Positions 17,242 through 26,095 are shown, numbered from the stretch's first letter. The stretch is DNA of 27,493 nt from Rhizorhapis sp. SPR117 (GCF_021742065.1 NZ_JAKKIE010000050.1:1-27493), one strand, 5' to 3'. Made by a program: numbers and translations. Notes: a model not told the origin generated them from the sequence alone.

Positions 17242-17946
17242 TCACCCCACCGGTTCCAACCCCTCATCCCGCAAAAAACCCCGCATATAAGCAAAACGAA
17301 AAATCATATTCACCATCGGGTTTGACCAGCCACAGTTCGTGCTGAAATCACGACGAAGCGTGTCATGGTGAAGCTGGTGTGCCTCTGGCGTCATCAACAA
17401 GCCAACCTGGCGCATGGACCGGATAATCCAGGGGTTCTCCGCACGGTGCAAAGTGCCGTGGAAATATTGCGCGAATGTTCCGCCAATCAGTAGCGAGAGG
17501 GTTCCCGCAGCAATCCAGGAAGGCACTGGCCACAATAAGCAAAGCAGGTTGAACCCCAACGACACGGGCAGCGCCCCTACCACAATCGTCGATCCAATTT
17601 GCCGCATCATCGTACGCCGTCCCAGGGCATGAGGCCGGGGATGGTGATTCTTGAAGTCGTAAACCAGGCGCTGAAACGGATTGACGTTCGCCATGACACG
17701 TCGAAGCATGACCTGATATTCATGGGACGCCCGCGATCCCGTATAGAAATACAACCGATCCAAACCCCGCCCCGGCGGACAAGGGTGATAGTCCATGAAC
17801 ATATGCACCAGACCTGACAACATATCCGCCACAAACCATCCCACCAACATCGCAGGGATCATCAGCCAGTGAATATCCCTGACCACCCACCACAGGTTCA
17901 GTGATGCTGACATCACGAACATAGCAAGGACGAAACGCATCTTCAT
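17242..17946 (-). CDS. CarF/PEDS1/Kua-type lipid desaturase
   Basis: A membrane protein of about 234 residues resembling the lipid desaturase domain family (PF10520), which includes bacterial CarF and animal PEDS1/TMEM189, the plasmanylethanolamine desaturases that form the vinyl-ether bond of plasmalogens. The ordered histidine motifs are present: ADMLSGLVH, FKNHHPRP, FAQYFHGTLH and EAHQLHHDT, followed by NCGWSNPMVNMIF. Two hydrophobic hairpins lie near the N-terminus and between HHPRP and FAQYF. Compared with CarF there is an insert of about 40 residues (GRGLDRLYFYTG...) after the first motif. ATG 17946 is a reasonable start; ATG 17985 would add 13 residues. It stands directly upstream of kpsM on the same strand. 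Substrate is unproven; other fatty acyl or ether lipid desaturation is possible. Confidence 0.8.
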   Translation of the reverse strand: MKMRFVLAMFVMSASLNLWWVVRDIHWLMIPAMLVGWFVADMLSGLVHMFMDYHPCPPGRGLDRLYFYTGSRASHEYQVMLRRVMANVNPFQRLVYDFKNHHPRPHALGRRTMMRQIGSTIVVGALPVSLGFNLLCLLWPVPSWIAAGTLSLLIGGTFAQYFHGTLHRAENPWIIRSMRQVGLLMTPEAHQLHHDTLRRDFSTNCGWSNPMVNMIFRFAYMRGFLRDEGLEPVG

Positions 17947-18150
17947 GGCGCCCCCGTAGACGATCCTTCGACCGAGATAAACCATTCTGATTGCTAAAGA
18001 CGCATTCGCTTTGCCTTTTTCAGGGAGCATCAAGAGATGGCGGATGCCAGCGCGGAAACGATGGCCGGGCCGCACGCAGCGCCGGGGCAAGGCGATCCCA
18101 GGCTGGCGTATTAAATCAGCGTAGCAATATGATCACAACCGACGGCCGTC

Positions 18151-18660
18151 TTAGCTTAGAAATTGCTCGACCACACGCCACGCCGTCAATTTCTCGGCAC
18201 GAGACATGCCGGCATGAGCAGCGCTGGAAGAAGGAAGATCGATCAACGCCCAGCACGCGGCCCGCCCCTCAAAGTGCCGCCTTCCCCACCTTGATGCAGT
18301 TCCACCATTAAAACCGATCGCCTTCAGCTGCGGTAGTTTGCCGGCGAAATCCATAAGATCGCGATGCGTCGCATCCCGTATTGCCGAGTCGAGACTTCCC
18401 TGTCGCCGCGCGCTGGCGATGACATCCCAAAGTCCGACATGGTGAGCTTTCAGCCGTGCTGTTCGGTCAGCATAGGGCAAGCTCCACAGGTCAGTCTCGC
18501 TCAACACTTCTCCCATAAGCCACCAGAAGGCATTTGTCGGATGGGCATAATATTCCCGAGCCAACAGCGATCGCTCCCCAGGCATACTTCCAAGCAGCAA
18601 TAATCGGGTCTCTGTATCGGCAATCGGAGGCAAAGCGGTCTTCATCACCGGATCGATCAA
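18151..18660 (-). CDS. Family 6 uracil-DNA glycosylase superfamily protein (hypoxanthine-DNA glycosylase-like)
   Basis: A 169-residue DNA repair glycosylase predicted to excise deaminated bases, chiefly hypoxanthine. The first motif reads LLLGSMPGERSLLAREYYAHPTN...FW, the hallmark of this branch of the superfamily, and the second is LPSSSAAHAG, corresponding to the LPSTSPAHA motif. The middle VGLWDVIASARRQGSLDSAI segment is also typical. Full length for the family. It is flanked by the desaturase (204 bp away, same strand) and by an ABC permease gene (148 bp gap), and looks like a stand-alone gene. Alternative names used for it include DNA-deoxyinosine glycosylase and Mug-like protein. Confidence 0.87.
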   Translation of the reverse strand: MIDPVMKTALPPIADTETRLLLLGSMPGERSLLAREYYAHPTNAFWWLMGEVLSETDLWSLPYADRTARLKAHHVGLWDVIASARRQGSLDSAIRDATHRDLMDFAGKLPQLKAIGFNGGTASRWGRRHFEGRAACWALIDLPSSSAAHAGMSRAEKLTAWRVVEQFLS

Positions 18661-18808
18661 GGTACGAGGTCTCCTGTGGCATGTATGAGCTTATACGCGC
18701 GAACGACAGGGTGGTGCCCCCCTGTTTGGTATTGCTCGTGTCTTGACGCTTCCCTCGCGGGAGGCGATCGCCTTCAAAAGTGGTCGTTCCCAAGTAACGG
18801 ACGAGATT

Positions 18809-21343
18809 TCAGACTTTCCGGAGAGCTTGCGCAGGACGCAAAGTCATTAGCGGGAGCGAACCGACGAGACCTATACCAAGAGTCATCACAGCCCCACCCA
18901 ACAAGGTCGCCAGCACAATGCGCCAGTCCGGCGCCCATCCGAATTCGAAGACCTGGACGATGACGAACCACGCTGCGGCCATGCCGAGCAGCAAGGAGAC
19001 GATCGCCAGAACTGCTGCGATAAGTCCATATTCAAGCAATTGTGTGCCAAGTATCTGCCAGCGGGTCGCACCCAGCGTTTTCAGTATGATACTGTCATAG
19101 CTGCGCGTCTGCCGCGAGGCGGAAATCGCGCCGATCAACACAGCTATGCCCGCCAATATGGTGATCGATGCAGCCGCGACGATTGCCGCCGCCATCTGAT
19201 CGAGCAGGTCACGCACTTGCCCCAGGACATCACCCGTATCGATAACCGATGCACTGGGGAAGGCGGCGAGCAAGGCACGTGTCATCTCTCCCTTTCGATC
19301 ATCGCTGAGAGTAATCGTCGCTGTCAGGCTGTGCGGCGCGTTCGCAAGTGCGCTCGGCGAAAACACCATCACATAATTGAAGCCCATCGTATCCCAGTTT
19401 ATCTGCCGCAGCGACGCGATCCGCGCCTCGATTTCCCGACCGAGCACGCTCACGGTGAGCGTATCTCCCACATCGAGATTAAGCGCCTCGGCCTGCTTGG
19501 CATCGAGCGACACGAGCGGCGGCCCGTCATAATCGGCAGGCCACCACCTCCCCTTCACCAACTCGCTGCCTTCAGGCAGGGTAGCGCTGTAGGTGGCCCC
19601 TCTTTCGCCGCGCAGCAGAAAAGCGTCGCCGGGCACGTCATCGCGGTCGGTCACACGCTGCCCCCCATAGGCAATGACCGTTCCGCGTAACGCAGGCACG
19701 ACATTGAGTTTGGCGGCGGCGTCCGCCCGCATGACTATCGCGTGCAGCTTTGCATTATCGTCCGATGGCACATCGAGCACGAACAGGTCCGGTGCCTGGT
19801 CCGGCACCGTATTCTCGATTTCACTGCTGAGGCTTGTCTGAATGCCTGCCAGCGTCACGAACAAGGTGAGGGCCAGCCCCAGAGCAATGACGAGCGCGGT
19901 AGTCTGCGCGCCGGGCCGGTGGAGATTTGTGATTGCAAGGCGCAACAGCGGTCGACGCGGACGCGGGACCTTACGCGCCGCCCATCGTGCCGCCAGGCCG
20001 AGCAACGAAAGCAGCAACAGCACTGCCGATATCGCGCCAATCACCCAAAGCGAAAAGACGATGTCGCGTGCGCCCGCCAGAACCAGCGCGAGCAGCAGGA
20101 AAAGGGCGATGCCTGCGACCATCTTGCTGCGCCCATCCAGCCCGTGGCGCGGCGGGTCAACCGTCGCGCGCAAAAGCGCCGCTCCCGACTCGTGCCGCAC
20201 TCTCGCCAATGGAGACACCGCAAAAATGAGCGCGATGAGCAGACCATAGAGCATGCTGGTGACGAGCGGCAGCGGATGAATGTCAAAGCCGGGACGAACC
20301 GGCAGCACATCGCCTGCCACCGCAAGAATCAGCGGCACGACGATTGCGCCCACCGCCACGCCGGATGCAATCGCCAGGACGGAAACAATCCCGATTTGAA
20401 GGAGGTAAATACGCGCGATATCGGTGGACGTCGCGCCCAATATCTTCAGCGTGGCGATGCTTCTGCGCCGAAGCGAGAGATAGGATGTAACGCCGTTGTT
20501 CACCCCTATCCCTGCCACCGCCAGGGCAGTCAGGCCGATGAGCGAGAGAAACTGACCCATCCGACCCAGAAAGCGGCTTGTACCCGGCGCCGCATTCTCC
20601 CGGTCATCGATTTCCCACCCCCGGGACGCATATTCCTTTTCCAGGCGCTTGCGCAGCGCTACTGCGTCTTCGCCAGCGGGAATTCGTATCCGGTATTTGC
20701 TCTCGAACAGGCTGCCGGGTTGTATCAGCCCGGTGCGGCGCAACCCCTTCATCGAGACGATGGCCACCGGACCCAGGGTGAATCCTTCGCCCACCCTGTC
20801 GGGTTCGTCGGAGATAATGTCCTGGACGGTGAATTCGGCTTCGCCATAGCGCAGGCGATCTCCCGGCACGATGGACAGTCGTTCCGACAGCGCCTTGTCG
20901 ATGAGGATTGCGTCATCGGCAAGCAATTCGGTATAGGCACCTGCCTGCAATTGCAGCGTGCCAAAGAGGGGATAGGCGCCGTCCACGCCTTTCAATTCCG
21001 TCAGCACCGCCCCCAGACCATCGGGCTGCCCCCCACCGACGCGGCGGGCCATCGCGCGCATGCGGATAGTTTCGCTGAGATCCCCAAGCCGCGCGAACAT
21101 GCGCTTGTTCACATCGCTAGCCTCGCGCTGGGTCATTTCGACCTGGATGTCGCCGCCCAGAATGACCTGGCCTCGTTCTGATATCTCTTTGGTGATGGCG
21201 GAGGTCAGGCTGCCGATGGCTGCCAGCATTGCTACGCCCAGAAACAGACAGACGAATAACAGGCGCAAGCCAATCAGCCTTACATGGAGGTCGCGCCGAG
21301 CTATGCGCCAGCTTCCGCGCCAGCCGAAATCTTGCCCTGTCAT
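18809..21343 (-). CDS. FtsX-like ABC transporter permease (YbbP type)
   Basis: An 844-residue inner membrane permease with the duplicated MacB/FtsX architecture of YbbP. The N-terminal helix ([19 protein letters not shown], about 28-46) is followed by a large periplasmic domain. A block of helices begins at [23 protein letters not shown] second periplasmic domain starts after [20 protein letters not shown], and a final helix cluster contains [23 protein letters not shown] and [19 protein letters not shown]. It starts 1 bp after the stop of its ATPase partner. The pair likely extracts or moves a lipid or lipoprotein-like substrate at the outer leaflet of the inner membrane. The neighbouring TesA-like gene is a common companion of YbbA-YbbP. 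Confidence 0.9.
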   Translation of the reverse strand: MTGQDFGWRGSWRIARRDLHVRLIGLRLLFVCLFLGVAMLAAIGSLTSAITKEISERGQVILGGDIQVEMTQREASDVNKRMFARLGDLSETIRMRAMARRVGGGQPDGLGAVLTELKGVDGAYPLFGTLQLQAGAYTELLADDAILIDKALSERLSIVPGDRLRYGEAEFTVQDIISDEPDRVGEGFTLGPVAIVSMKGLRRTGLIQPGSLFESKYRIRIPAGEDAVALRKRLEKEYASRGWEIDDRENAAPGTSRFLGRMGQFLSLIGLTALAVAGIGVNNGVTSYLSLRRRSIATLKILGATSTDIARIYLLQIGIVSVLAIASGVAVGAIVVPLILAVAGDVLPVRPGFDIHPLPLVTSMLYGLLIALIFAVSPLARVRHESGAALLRATVDPPRHGLDGRSKMVAGIALFLLLALVLAGARDIVFSLWVIGAISAVLLLLSLLGLAARWAARKVPRPRRPLLRLAITNLHRPGAQTTALVIALGLALTLFVTLAGIQTSLSSEIENTVPDQAPDLFVLDVPSDDNAKLHAIVMRADAAAKLNVVPALRGTVIAYGGQRVTDRDDVPGDAFLLRGERGATYSATLPEGSELVKGRWWPADYDGPPLVSLDAKQAEALNLDVGDTLTVSVLGREIEARIASLRQINWDTMGFNYVMVFSPSALANAPHSLTATITLSDDRKGEMTRALLAAFPSASVIDTGDVLGQVRDLLDQMAAAIVAAASITILAGIAVLIGAISASRQTRSYDSIILKTLGATRWQILGTQLLEYGLIAAVLAIVSLLLGMAAAWFVIVQVFEFGWAPDWRIVLATLLGGAVMTLGIGLVGSLPLMTLRPAQALRKV

Positions 21344-21344
21344 T

Positions 21345-22049
21345 TCAGTCTGTGCGCTCGTTTAGGATGCGGCCGTCATCTATCTCAATGATCCTGTCGC
21401 AGCGCTGCGCCAGTAATCTGTCGTGGGTGATCAGCAGCATGGTCGCTTTTGTTTCTTCCTGGCGCTGGAACAGCAGATCGGCGATGGATTCGGATGTCTT
21501 GCCGTCCAGATTGCCGGTCGGTTCATCGGCAAAGATGATTTCCGGTTCCGGAGCCATCGCGCGTGCGATCGCCACACGTTGCTGCTCGCCGCCAGACAAC
21601 TGCGCCGGATAATGGTCAAGCCGATGGCTCAGCCCCACTGCCGCCAACTCGCGGGCTGCACGATCGAAGGGTTGAAGATGGCCGGCAAGTTCGAGCGGCA
21701 CGGCGACGTTTTCCAGCGCCGTCATTGTCGGGAGCAAGTGGAAGGCCTGAAGAATGATACCAACATGGCCACGCCGGGCCTTTGCCAGCGCATCCTCGTT
21801 CAGCGCACCATAATCGAAACCGGCGATGTGGACCGTCCCGCCGGTCGCCCGTTCCAGACCCGAAAGCACTGCCATGAGCGACGACTTGCCCGAACCCGAA
21901 GCGCCCAGTACTGCAATGCTTTCACCCCGCCGGATATCCAGATCAAGACCTCTCAATATATCAACGGGTGCTTCGGCAGTGCCAAGCGTTAGCGTGACAT
22001 TTCTCGCCTGAACGACAATATCGGATTGATCGACGATCTGCATGAGCAT
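21345..22049 (-). CDS. ABC transporter ATPase (LolD/YbbA type)
   Basis: A cytoplasmic ATPase of about 234 residues partnering the FtsX-like permease. Walker A is GASGSGKSS, the Q-loop is [17 protein letters not shown], the signature is [14 protein letters not shown], Walker B is [13 protein letters not shown] and the switch histidine is in LLITHD. The frame is open to ATG 22100, but that start would overlap the divergent esterase gene and adds 17 unrelated residues. ATG 22049 or 22043 fits the family better, although neither has a clear ribosome site. With the start at 22049 only about 17 bp separate it from the divergent esterase gene. Confidence 0.9.
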   Translation of the reverse strand: MLMQIVDQSDIVVQARNVTLTLGTAEAPVDILRGLDLDIRRGESIAVLGASGSGKSSLMAVLSGLERATGGTVHIAGFDYGALNEDALAKARRGHVGIILQAFHLLPTMTALENVAVPLELAGHLQPFDRAARELAAVGLSHRLDHYPAQLSGGEQQRVAIARAMAPEPEIIFADEPTGNLDGKTSESIADLLFQRQEETKATMLLITHDRLLAQRCDRIIEIDDGRILNERTD

Positions 22050-22066
22050 GAAGGAAAGGGCCTGCT

Positions 22067-22801
22067 GTGTTGCATAATACGATGAAGAGGTTGGTCTCAT
22101 ATGGGGCGTTTTTGCTGCTTGTCCAGCTTGCTACAGCATGTGGCCCGACCTCGGACACAACCGGGAACTCCCAATCGGGCGAGCGCGGAGAACGTGCGGC
22201 AGCCGGAAACCGAACTGCAGGAGGCGCTGATGAAGCGATGCATGCCGATCTGGTGGTAGCATTCGGCGACAGCCTTTTTGCCGGATATCATCTGGACCGA
22301 GAGGAAGGTTTTGCGCCCGCGCTCGAACGGAAGCTGGCGGATATTGGTCGGCCAGCACAAGTTTTCAATGCCGGCGTTTCAGGCGATACCAGCGCGGCTG
22401 GGCTGCGGCGCCTCGCTTTTGTACTCGATGGCCTTCCAAAGAAGCCCGATCTGGTTATCGTCGGCTTCGGCGGCAACGATATGTTGCGCGGCCTCAGCCC
22501 CCAGGAAACCAGGAAAAACCTCGCCGCCATCATGGACGAGCTCGACCGCCGTGACATCAAAGTCATGCTGGCGGGCATGGTTGCCGCGCCCAATATGGGT
22601 ATGGAATATGCTCAGGCATTCAATTCGATCTATCCCGATCTGGCAGGGCACTATGACGCACCGCTCTATCCTTTCATACTGGATGGAGTAGTCGGCAACG
22701 AAAAGCTCCTGCTACCCGACGGCCTTCATCCCAATCCACAGGGTATAGAAAAGATGGTTGCCGGCATTGCGCCCGTGGCAGCAAAAGCGCTCGACCGCTG
22801 A
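22067..22801 (+). CDS. tesA: TesA-like SGNH/GDSL esterase, probable lipoprotein
   Basis: An SGNH hydrolase of the TesA/arylesterase group, cleaving acyl esters or thioesters in the periplasm. Block I is VVAFGDSLFAGY with the nucleophile serine, block II has FNAGVSGDT, block III is GFGGNDMLRG and block V is PDGLHPNPQG with the Asp-His pair. The N-terminus has a hydrophobic signal ending LATAC, a lipobox-like site, so the mature protein may be lipid-anchored at that cysteine. GTG 22067 has AAAGGG six bases before it; ATG 22082 would give a more standard signal peptide but lacks a ribosome site. It is divergent from the ABC ATPase. The residues after the cysteine are polar and low complexity, as in lipoprotein linkers. 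Confidence 0.88.
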   Translation: MLHNTMKRLVSYGAFLLLVQLATACGPTSDTTGNSQSGERGERAAAGNRTAGGADEAMHADLVVAFGDSLFAGYHLDREEGFAPALERKLADIGRPAQVFNAGVSGDTSAAGLRRLAFVLDGLPKKPDLVIVGFGGNDMLRGLSPQETRKNLAAIMDELDRRDIKVMLAGMVAAPNMGMEYAQAFNSIYPDLAGHYDAPLYPFILDGVVGNEKLLLPDGLHPNPQGIEKMVAGIAPVAAKALDR

Positions 22802-22916
22802 TGCCCTTTCAGTGCCGTCCACAGCCTGAGCGAAAAAATCCACAGGCCGACACCCGTTCAACATGCCGTGTGATTCTCATGAGCCCCCTCGATCACGCCC
22901 CTCGACGGCGGGTTAG

Positions 22917-23039
22917 AGCGTGATGAGTTCAGGTTTACCCGTTCGTCCCGAGCGAAGTCGAGGGATGCTGGCTTGGTGCAAACGTGTTTCGACTTCGCTC
23001 GACACGAAAGGAAGTGGAGCAACCTGAACTCATCACGCT
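22917..23039. repeat. Nested inverted repeat between convergent genes
   Basis: Perfect 19-bp outer arms lie at 22917-22935 (AGCGTGATGAGTTCAGGTT) and 23021-23039 (its exact reverse complement). Inside them are 20-bp imperfect arms at 22942-22961 and 22989-23008 sharing TTCGT, three variable bases and GAGCGAAGTCGA. The inner GAGCGAAGTCGA unit is one I recall as a frequent intergenic repeat of sphingomonads. The whole can fold into one long stem with an internal bulge. It sits 115 bp after the esterase stop and 15 bp before the DUF454 stop, so it may end both transcripts, or be a small non-autonomous mobile (REP/MITE-like) unit. Confidence 0.8.
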
Positions 23040-23054
23040 AATGACCGAAACCAG

Positions 23055-23408
23055 TCAGTTTTCCGGTCTCCGCCATATCCAGATGCCGAATATCAGCGCT
23101 GCCGCCACCGAAATCAGTGGCCACGGCCAATCCAACAGGCCAAGGGCAAGCCCAATGCTGGCTGCAAAAGCGATGGTCGCCGCCCATTTGCCCGTGCGGC
23201 TGATGGCGCCCCGTACGCGCCAGAGGCGGATATGCTGCCCATATGCCGGGTGATCGAGCAGCTTCGCCTCAAGTTCCGGACTGCTTCGCGCAAAACAGAA
23301 TGCCGCCAGTATGAGGAAGGGCACTGTCGGGAGCAATGGTAACGCAACGCCGATAATACCCAAAAGAACGCATAGCATGCCGACGACAAGGTAGAATGGC
23401 CTAAGCAT
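23055..23408 (-). CDS. YbaN/DUF454 family inner membrane protein
   Basis: A 117-residue membrane protein of the DUF454 (YbaN) family. The family pattern is clear: LLGIIGVALPLLPTVPFLILAAFCFARSS, then LLDHPAYGQHIRLWRVRGAIS. Two hydrophobic helices lie at about 4-38 and two more in the last 45 residues (AATIAFAASIGLALGLL and PLISVAAALIFGIWIW). The biochemical role of the family is not established to my knowledge. Start ATG 23408. It is monocistronic and convergent with the esterase gene across the nested inverted repeat. Confidence 0.88.
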   Translation of the reverse strand: MLRPFYLVVGMLCVLLGIIGVALPLLPTVPFLILAAFCFARSSPELEAKLLDHPAYGQHIRLWRVRGAISRTGKWAATIAFAASIGLALGLLDWPWPLISVAAALIFGIWIWRRPEN

Positions 23409-23917
23409 GGGCCGGTATCACCCAAGTCCTTTGAGAGGCAGATGTATCCATAGTCTTCCCGGCCCCTTCACAAGCTCAACCGGGTCGGCACAACCCTGGT
23501 ACTGGCAATTATGGCAGCAAGTGCCAACATCCGCGCAGGCGGCAGTTCACCTGTCAACGCGAAAGCGAACGGTCCGTGTTCCCAATAGGCCACTGCGTTC
23601 CTCCCCAAAGGCTGTATAGCAACCACGGCCAGTTGATAGCTCCAAAGCCCAAACGCCAAAGCGTCTCCGACCATGGCGTACCTTTCTCATCGTTGCGCTG
23701 CCGTTCTGCCAGCGGGAGCAGCCTGTCGTTTCCCGAGATGTCATCGCGATTCCCATGAGTGAATGATGAGGCGGTCAAATAACGCGTATTTGCATATGAT
23801 ATTATGTCGATGCCCCCGCAACCTCTTGTAAAGCTCGCTCGACCATGTCAGTCAGCTATCGTGAAGCCTTATTGGTCACAAAATGGCAGTGCCAGAACGC
23901 CGGAAAACCGCGGCAAT
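23409..23917. other. Gene-poor stretch, possible decayed minus-strand gene
   Basis: About 500 bp with no gene I can support. On the minus strand two overlapping short frames (23554-23778 and 23468-23674) read like one protein broken by a frameshift near 23600: the first ends LWRLGFGAINWPWLLYSLWG, the second continues AYWEHGPFAFALTGELPP and then a hydrophobic helix. I do not recognise a family. The last 150 bp are AT-rich and probably contain the tRNA promoter, but no -35/-10 pair stands out. Confidence 0.3.
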
Positions 23918-23991
23918 GCGGGTGTAGCTCAATGGCAGAGCAGAAGCTTCCCATGCTTACGACGAGGGTTCGATTCCCTTCACCCGCTCCA
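23918..23991 (+). tRNA. tRNA-Gly (anticodon CCC)
   Basis: A complete 74-nt cloverleaf including an encoded CCA. The acceptor arms are GCGGGTG and CACCCGC, and the D-stem is GCTC/GAGC. The anticodon stem-loop is GAAGC-TTCCCAT-GCTTA with anticodon CCC, decoding GGG. The T-arm is GAGGG-TTCGATT-CCCTT. The first anticodon-stem pair is G-A rather than Watson-Crick, and loop position 38 is T. The gene is immediately followed by an integrase, so its 3' end is the likely attachment site of the downstream island. Confidence 0.95.
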
Positions 23992-24104
23992 TTTTCTTGT
24001 CCGCCGATGTTCGCAGGCGTCTAGACAAACCCCAAAAATCTAAGGTATTTAGCGCTTATCAGGCCGCAAGCGTTCACTCGCGTACGCATTCAGCCACCAG
24101 CCGC

Positions 24105-24178
24105 TGGGGGTATGATTGGGGGGTATATGCAAAACGGCCAGCTCGATACCCCCACGCTTGGGGGTATATTGGGGGTAT
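24105..24178. repeat. Iterated TGGGGGTAT motifs upstream of the integrase
   Basis: TGGGGGTAT occurs at 24105-24113, 24159-24167 and 24170-24178, a six-G version lies at 24117-24126, and an inverted copy (ATACCCCCA) at 24146-24154. Five copies in 74 bp just before the integrase gene, between it and the tRNA, suggest arm-type integrase sites or an autoregulatory operator. Confidence 0.65.
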
Positions 24179-24203
24179 GGACCCCGGAGAGGCAGGCAAT
24201 CCC

Positions 24204-25442
24204 GTGGCTTTGACCGATGTAGCAATTCGCAACGCCAAGCCCAGCGCGAAGGCAATCAAGCTGGCGGACGGCGGCGGGATGTTCCTGCTTGTCACGCCAG
24301 CCGGGGGCAAACTCTGGCGGCTCAAATATCGTGTCGATGGGCGCGAGAAACTGCTGGCCATCGGAGCTTATCCCGAAATCGGGCTTGGGGAAGCCCGCCG
24401 TCGCCGGGAGGAAGCGCGGGAACTGATCGCCCTTGGCAAAGACCCGTCGCGCGAAAAACAGCGCGAGAAGGTGCGCGCTCGCATACAGGCAGCGGACACA
24501 TTCGCTGCGATTTGCAAAGAGTATTGCGAGAAGCGCAAACGCGACGGCGCAAAAGGCTGGGCACCCGCGACAGCCATCCGGAGCGAATATCTGCTTTCTC
24601 TGGTCTGCGGGTCTATCGGCAAACTACCGATTGGCGAGATTGAACCGGCGGACGTGCTGAGCGCCATTCGCCGGATCGAAGGCAAAGGAAAGTTGGAAAG
24701 CGCCCGGCGCAGCCTGCAACTGGCAGGCGCGGTGTTCCGGTATGCCGTGGCTACGGCGCGGCTGGCGTCGGACCCTACCCGCGATCTGCGCGGTGCGCTC
24801 ACTGCGCCGACTGTCACGCATTACGGTGCGATCACCGATGCCAAGAAGGTGGGCGAGTTGCTGCGCGCCATCGATGACTATGAGGGCAGCGGAATCACCA
24901 AGCTGGCCTTGCAGATTGCGCCCCATGTTTTTGTGCGCCCCGGTGAACTTCGCCATGCCGAATGGAGCGAGTTCGATCTGGACGGCGCGCTCTGGATCAT
25001 ACCGGCAGGCAAGATGAAAATGCGCAAGGCGCACCACGTCCCGCTGTCACGCCAAGCCGTTTCCCTTTTCCGGGAAGTGCAGGCAGGCACCGGGCCATCC
25101 GGATATGTGTTCCCTTCCATCCGCACCCGCTCGCGTCCTATGAGCGAAAACACCATCAATGCCGGGCTGCGCCGGCTGGGCTATGCCAGCGACGAAATGA
25201 CCGCGCATGGCTTTCGAGCGATGGCGTCAACGCTCTTGAACGAAAGCGGCAAATGGAACCCGGACGCCATCGAGCGCGCTCTGGCCCATGGTGATACCGA
25301 CAAGGTGCGCGCGGCCTATCATCGCGGAGCGCATTGGAAAGAGCGGGTTGATATGGCGCAATGGTGGAGCGACTATCTCCATCAGCTAAGGAAGGGGGCG
25401 ATTATTGTGGAGTTGCCGCGCCGTGCTAGGCCCGGTGAATGA
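24204..25442 (+). CDS. P4-type tyrosine integrase (DUF4102 arm-binding domain)
   Basis: A site-specific recombinase of 412 residues that inserts the island at tRNA-Gly. Residues 1 to about 90 are the DUF4102-type N-terminal domain (ALTDVAIRNAKPS, KLADGGGMFLLVTPAGGKLWR, AIGAYPEIGLGEARRR), a core-binding domain covers about 97-200, and the catalytic domain follows. The catalytic set is complete: Arg245 in VRPGELR, Lys near 272-275, His335-x-x-Arg338 in HGFR, His362 and Tyr372 in AAYHRG. The frame extends upstream to 23997, but GTG 24204 gives the family's usual start (MALTD) with GGAG/AGG upstream; ATG 24177 is the alternative and overlaps a TGGGGGTAT copy. It is followed by an ATGA-coupled gene. 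Confidence 0.93.
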   Translation: MALTDVAIRNAKPSAKAIKLADGGGMFLLVTPAGGKLWRLKYRVDGREKLLAIGAYPEIGLGEARRRREEARELIALGKDPSREKQREKVRARIQAADTFAAICKEYCEKRKRDGAKGWAPATAIRSEYLLSLVCGSIGKLPIGEIEPADVLSAIRRIEGKGKLESARRSLQLAGAVFRYAVATARLASDPTRDLRGALTAPTVTHYGAITDAKKVGELLRAIDDYEGSGITKLALQIAPHVFVRPGELRHAEWSEFDLDGALWIIPAGKMKMRKAHHVPLSRQAVSLFREVQAGTGPSGYVFPSIRTRSRPMSENTINAGLRRLGYASDEMTAHGFRAMASTLLNESGKWNPDAIERALAHGDTDKVRAAYHRGAHWKERVDMAQWWSDYLHQLRKGAIIVELPRRARPGE

Positions 25443-26095
25443 AGCTAATTTCGTCGCGCGAAGCTGTCAGCTTCCTTTCGCAAGCCGCACCTCGCCCTTG
25501 GGTCCAAAGGCTGTTGCGCTGGATGGCATTTGACGAGGGGTTGTCAGCTTATTCTCGCAAGGGCAAAATTCAGCCGTATGGCACGGTTTCAGGTTATACC
25601 CTCCAGCTTTTGGATAAGGCGGGCCAGCTTTCGGGACCAAAAATGGACGCCGCAATTCGGGAGGAATTTAGTGAGGAAATCGCAGCGAAGCTAATTGGAA
25701 AAGATCCATTTAGCCGCTGCGACGAAGTACCCTACACGTGGGATGAAACCGGAGAACCCAAGCAGCTTGATATTGGTTTCTTCCTCTACGCATCTGAAAT
25801 CGATTGGGATGCTGGAATCATCAAGGTTGAATATATTCCCGGATATGGCGAGTTACATGATACTTTCTTTGAAGGATCGGAATTTTTCGAAAGTGAATTG
25901 GAAAAGCCTGATTTCGAAGCAGAAATTGAAGGTCTTAGCTTCCCATTTAGTAACATCGAGATGTTGTTACCTTCAGTGCAATTAGGCCAAACTGTTGGCT
26001 TTACTGCATTACAGCACGACCGGCGGAGGCCGGTTGGACGTCCCCAAAAATGGGATTGGGAAGGCGCTTATGTGAGCGCACCGCACCTTCCCTGA
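25439..26095 (+). CDS. Uncharacterised acidic protein coupled to the integrase
   Basis: A 218-residue protein of unknown function. Its ATG overlaps the integrase stop as ATGA, so expression is linked to integration. The centre is strongly acidic (for example FFEGSEFFESELEKPDFEAEIEG) and rich in aromatic residues. The C-terminus has a basic patch, RRRPVGRPQKWDWEGAY, in which GRP resembles an AT-hook or a DNA-binding tail. I recall similar GRP...WDWEGA endings in small proteins encoded beside alphaproteobacterial integrases, where the chain often continues further, so this copy may be cut short. Base composition looks lower in GC than both flanking recombinase genes. The acidic body could be a DNA mimic or an integrase partner, but that is speculation. 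Confidence 0.75.
   Translation: MKLISSREAVSFLSQAAPRPWVQRLLRWMAFDEGLSAYSRKGKIQPYGTVSGYTLQLLDKAGQLSGPKMDAAIREEFSEEIAAKLIGKDPFSRCDEVPYTWDETGEPKQLDIGFFLYASEIDWDAGIIKVEYIPGYGELHDTFFEGSEFFESELEKPDFEAEIEGLSFPFSNIEMLLPSVQLGQTVGFTALQHDRRRPVGRPQKWDWEGAYVSAPHLP

Noticed and set aside
18706..18725. Short hairpin ACAGGG-8 nt-CCCTGT between the permease and glycosylase genes
   Set aside because: Only six base pairs, no T-tract, and a position that does not clearly serve either gene.
19742..21181. Long plus-strand open frame opposite the FtsX-like permease gene
   Set aside because: Its product is dominated by Arg, Gln and His with no recognisable domain, as expected from the antisense of a GC-rich gene.
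24105..24178. CRISPR-like reading of the TGGGGGTAT cluster
   Set aside because: Units are only 9 bp, irregularly spaced and in both orientations, and no cas genes are present.
23997..24203. Integrase translation from the first open codon right after the tRNA
   Set aside because: This part includes the repeat region and probable attachment site, and P4-type integrases begin at the MALTD position.
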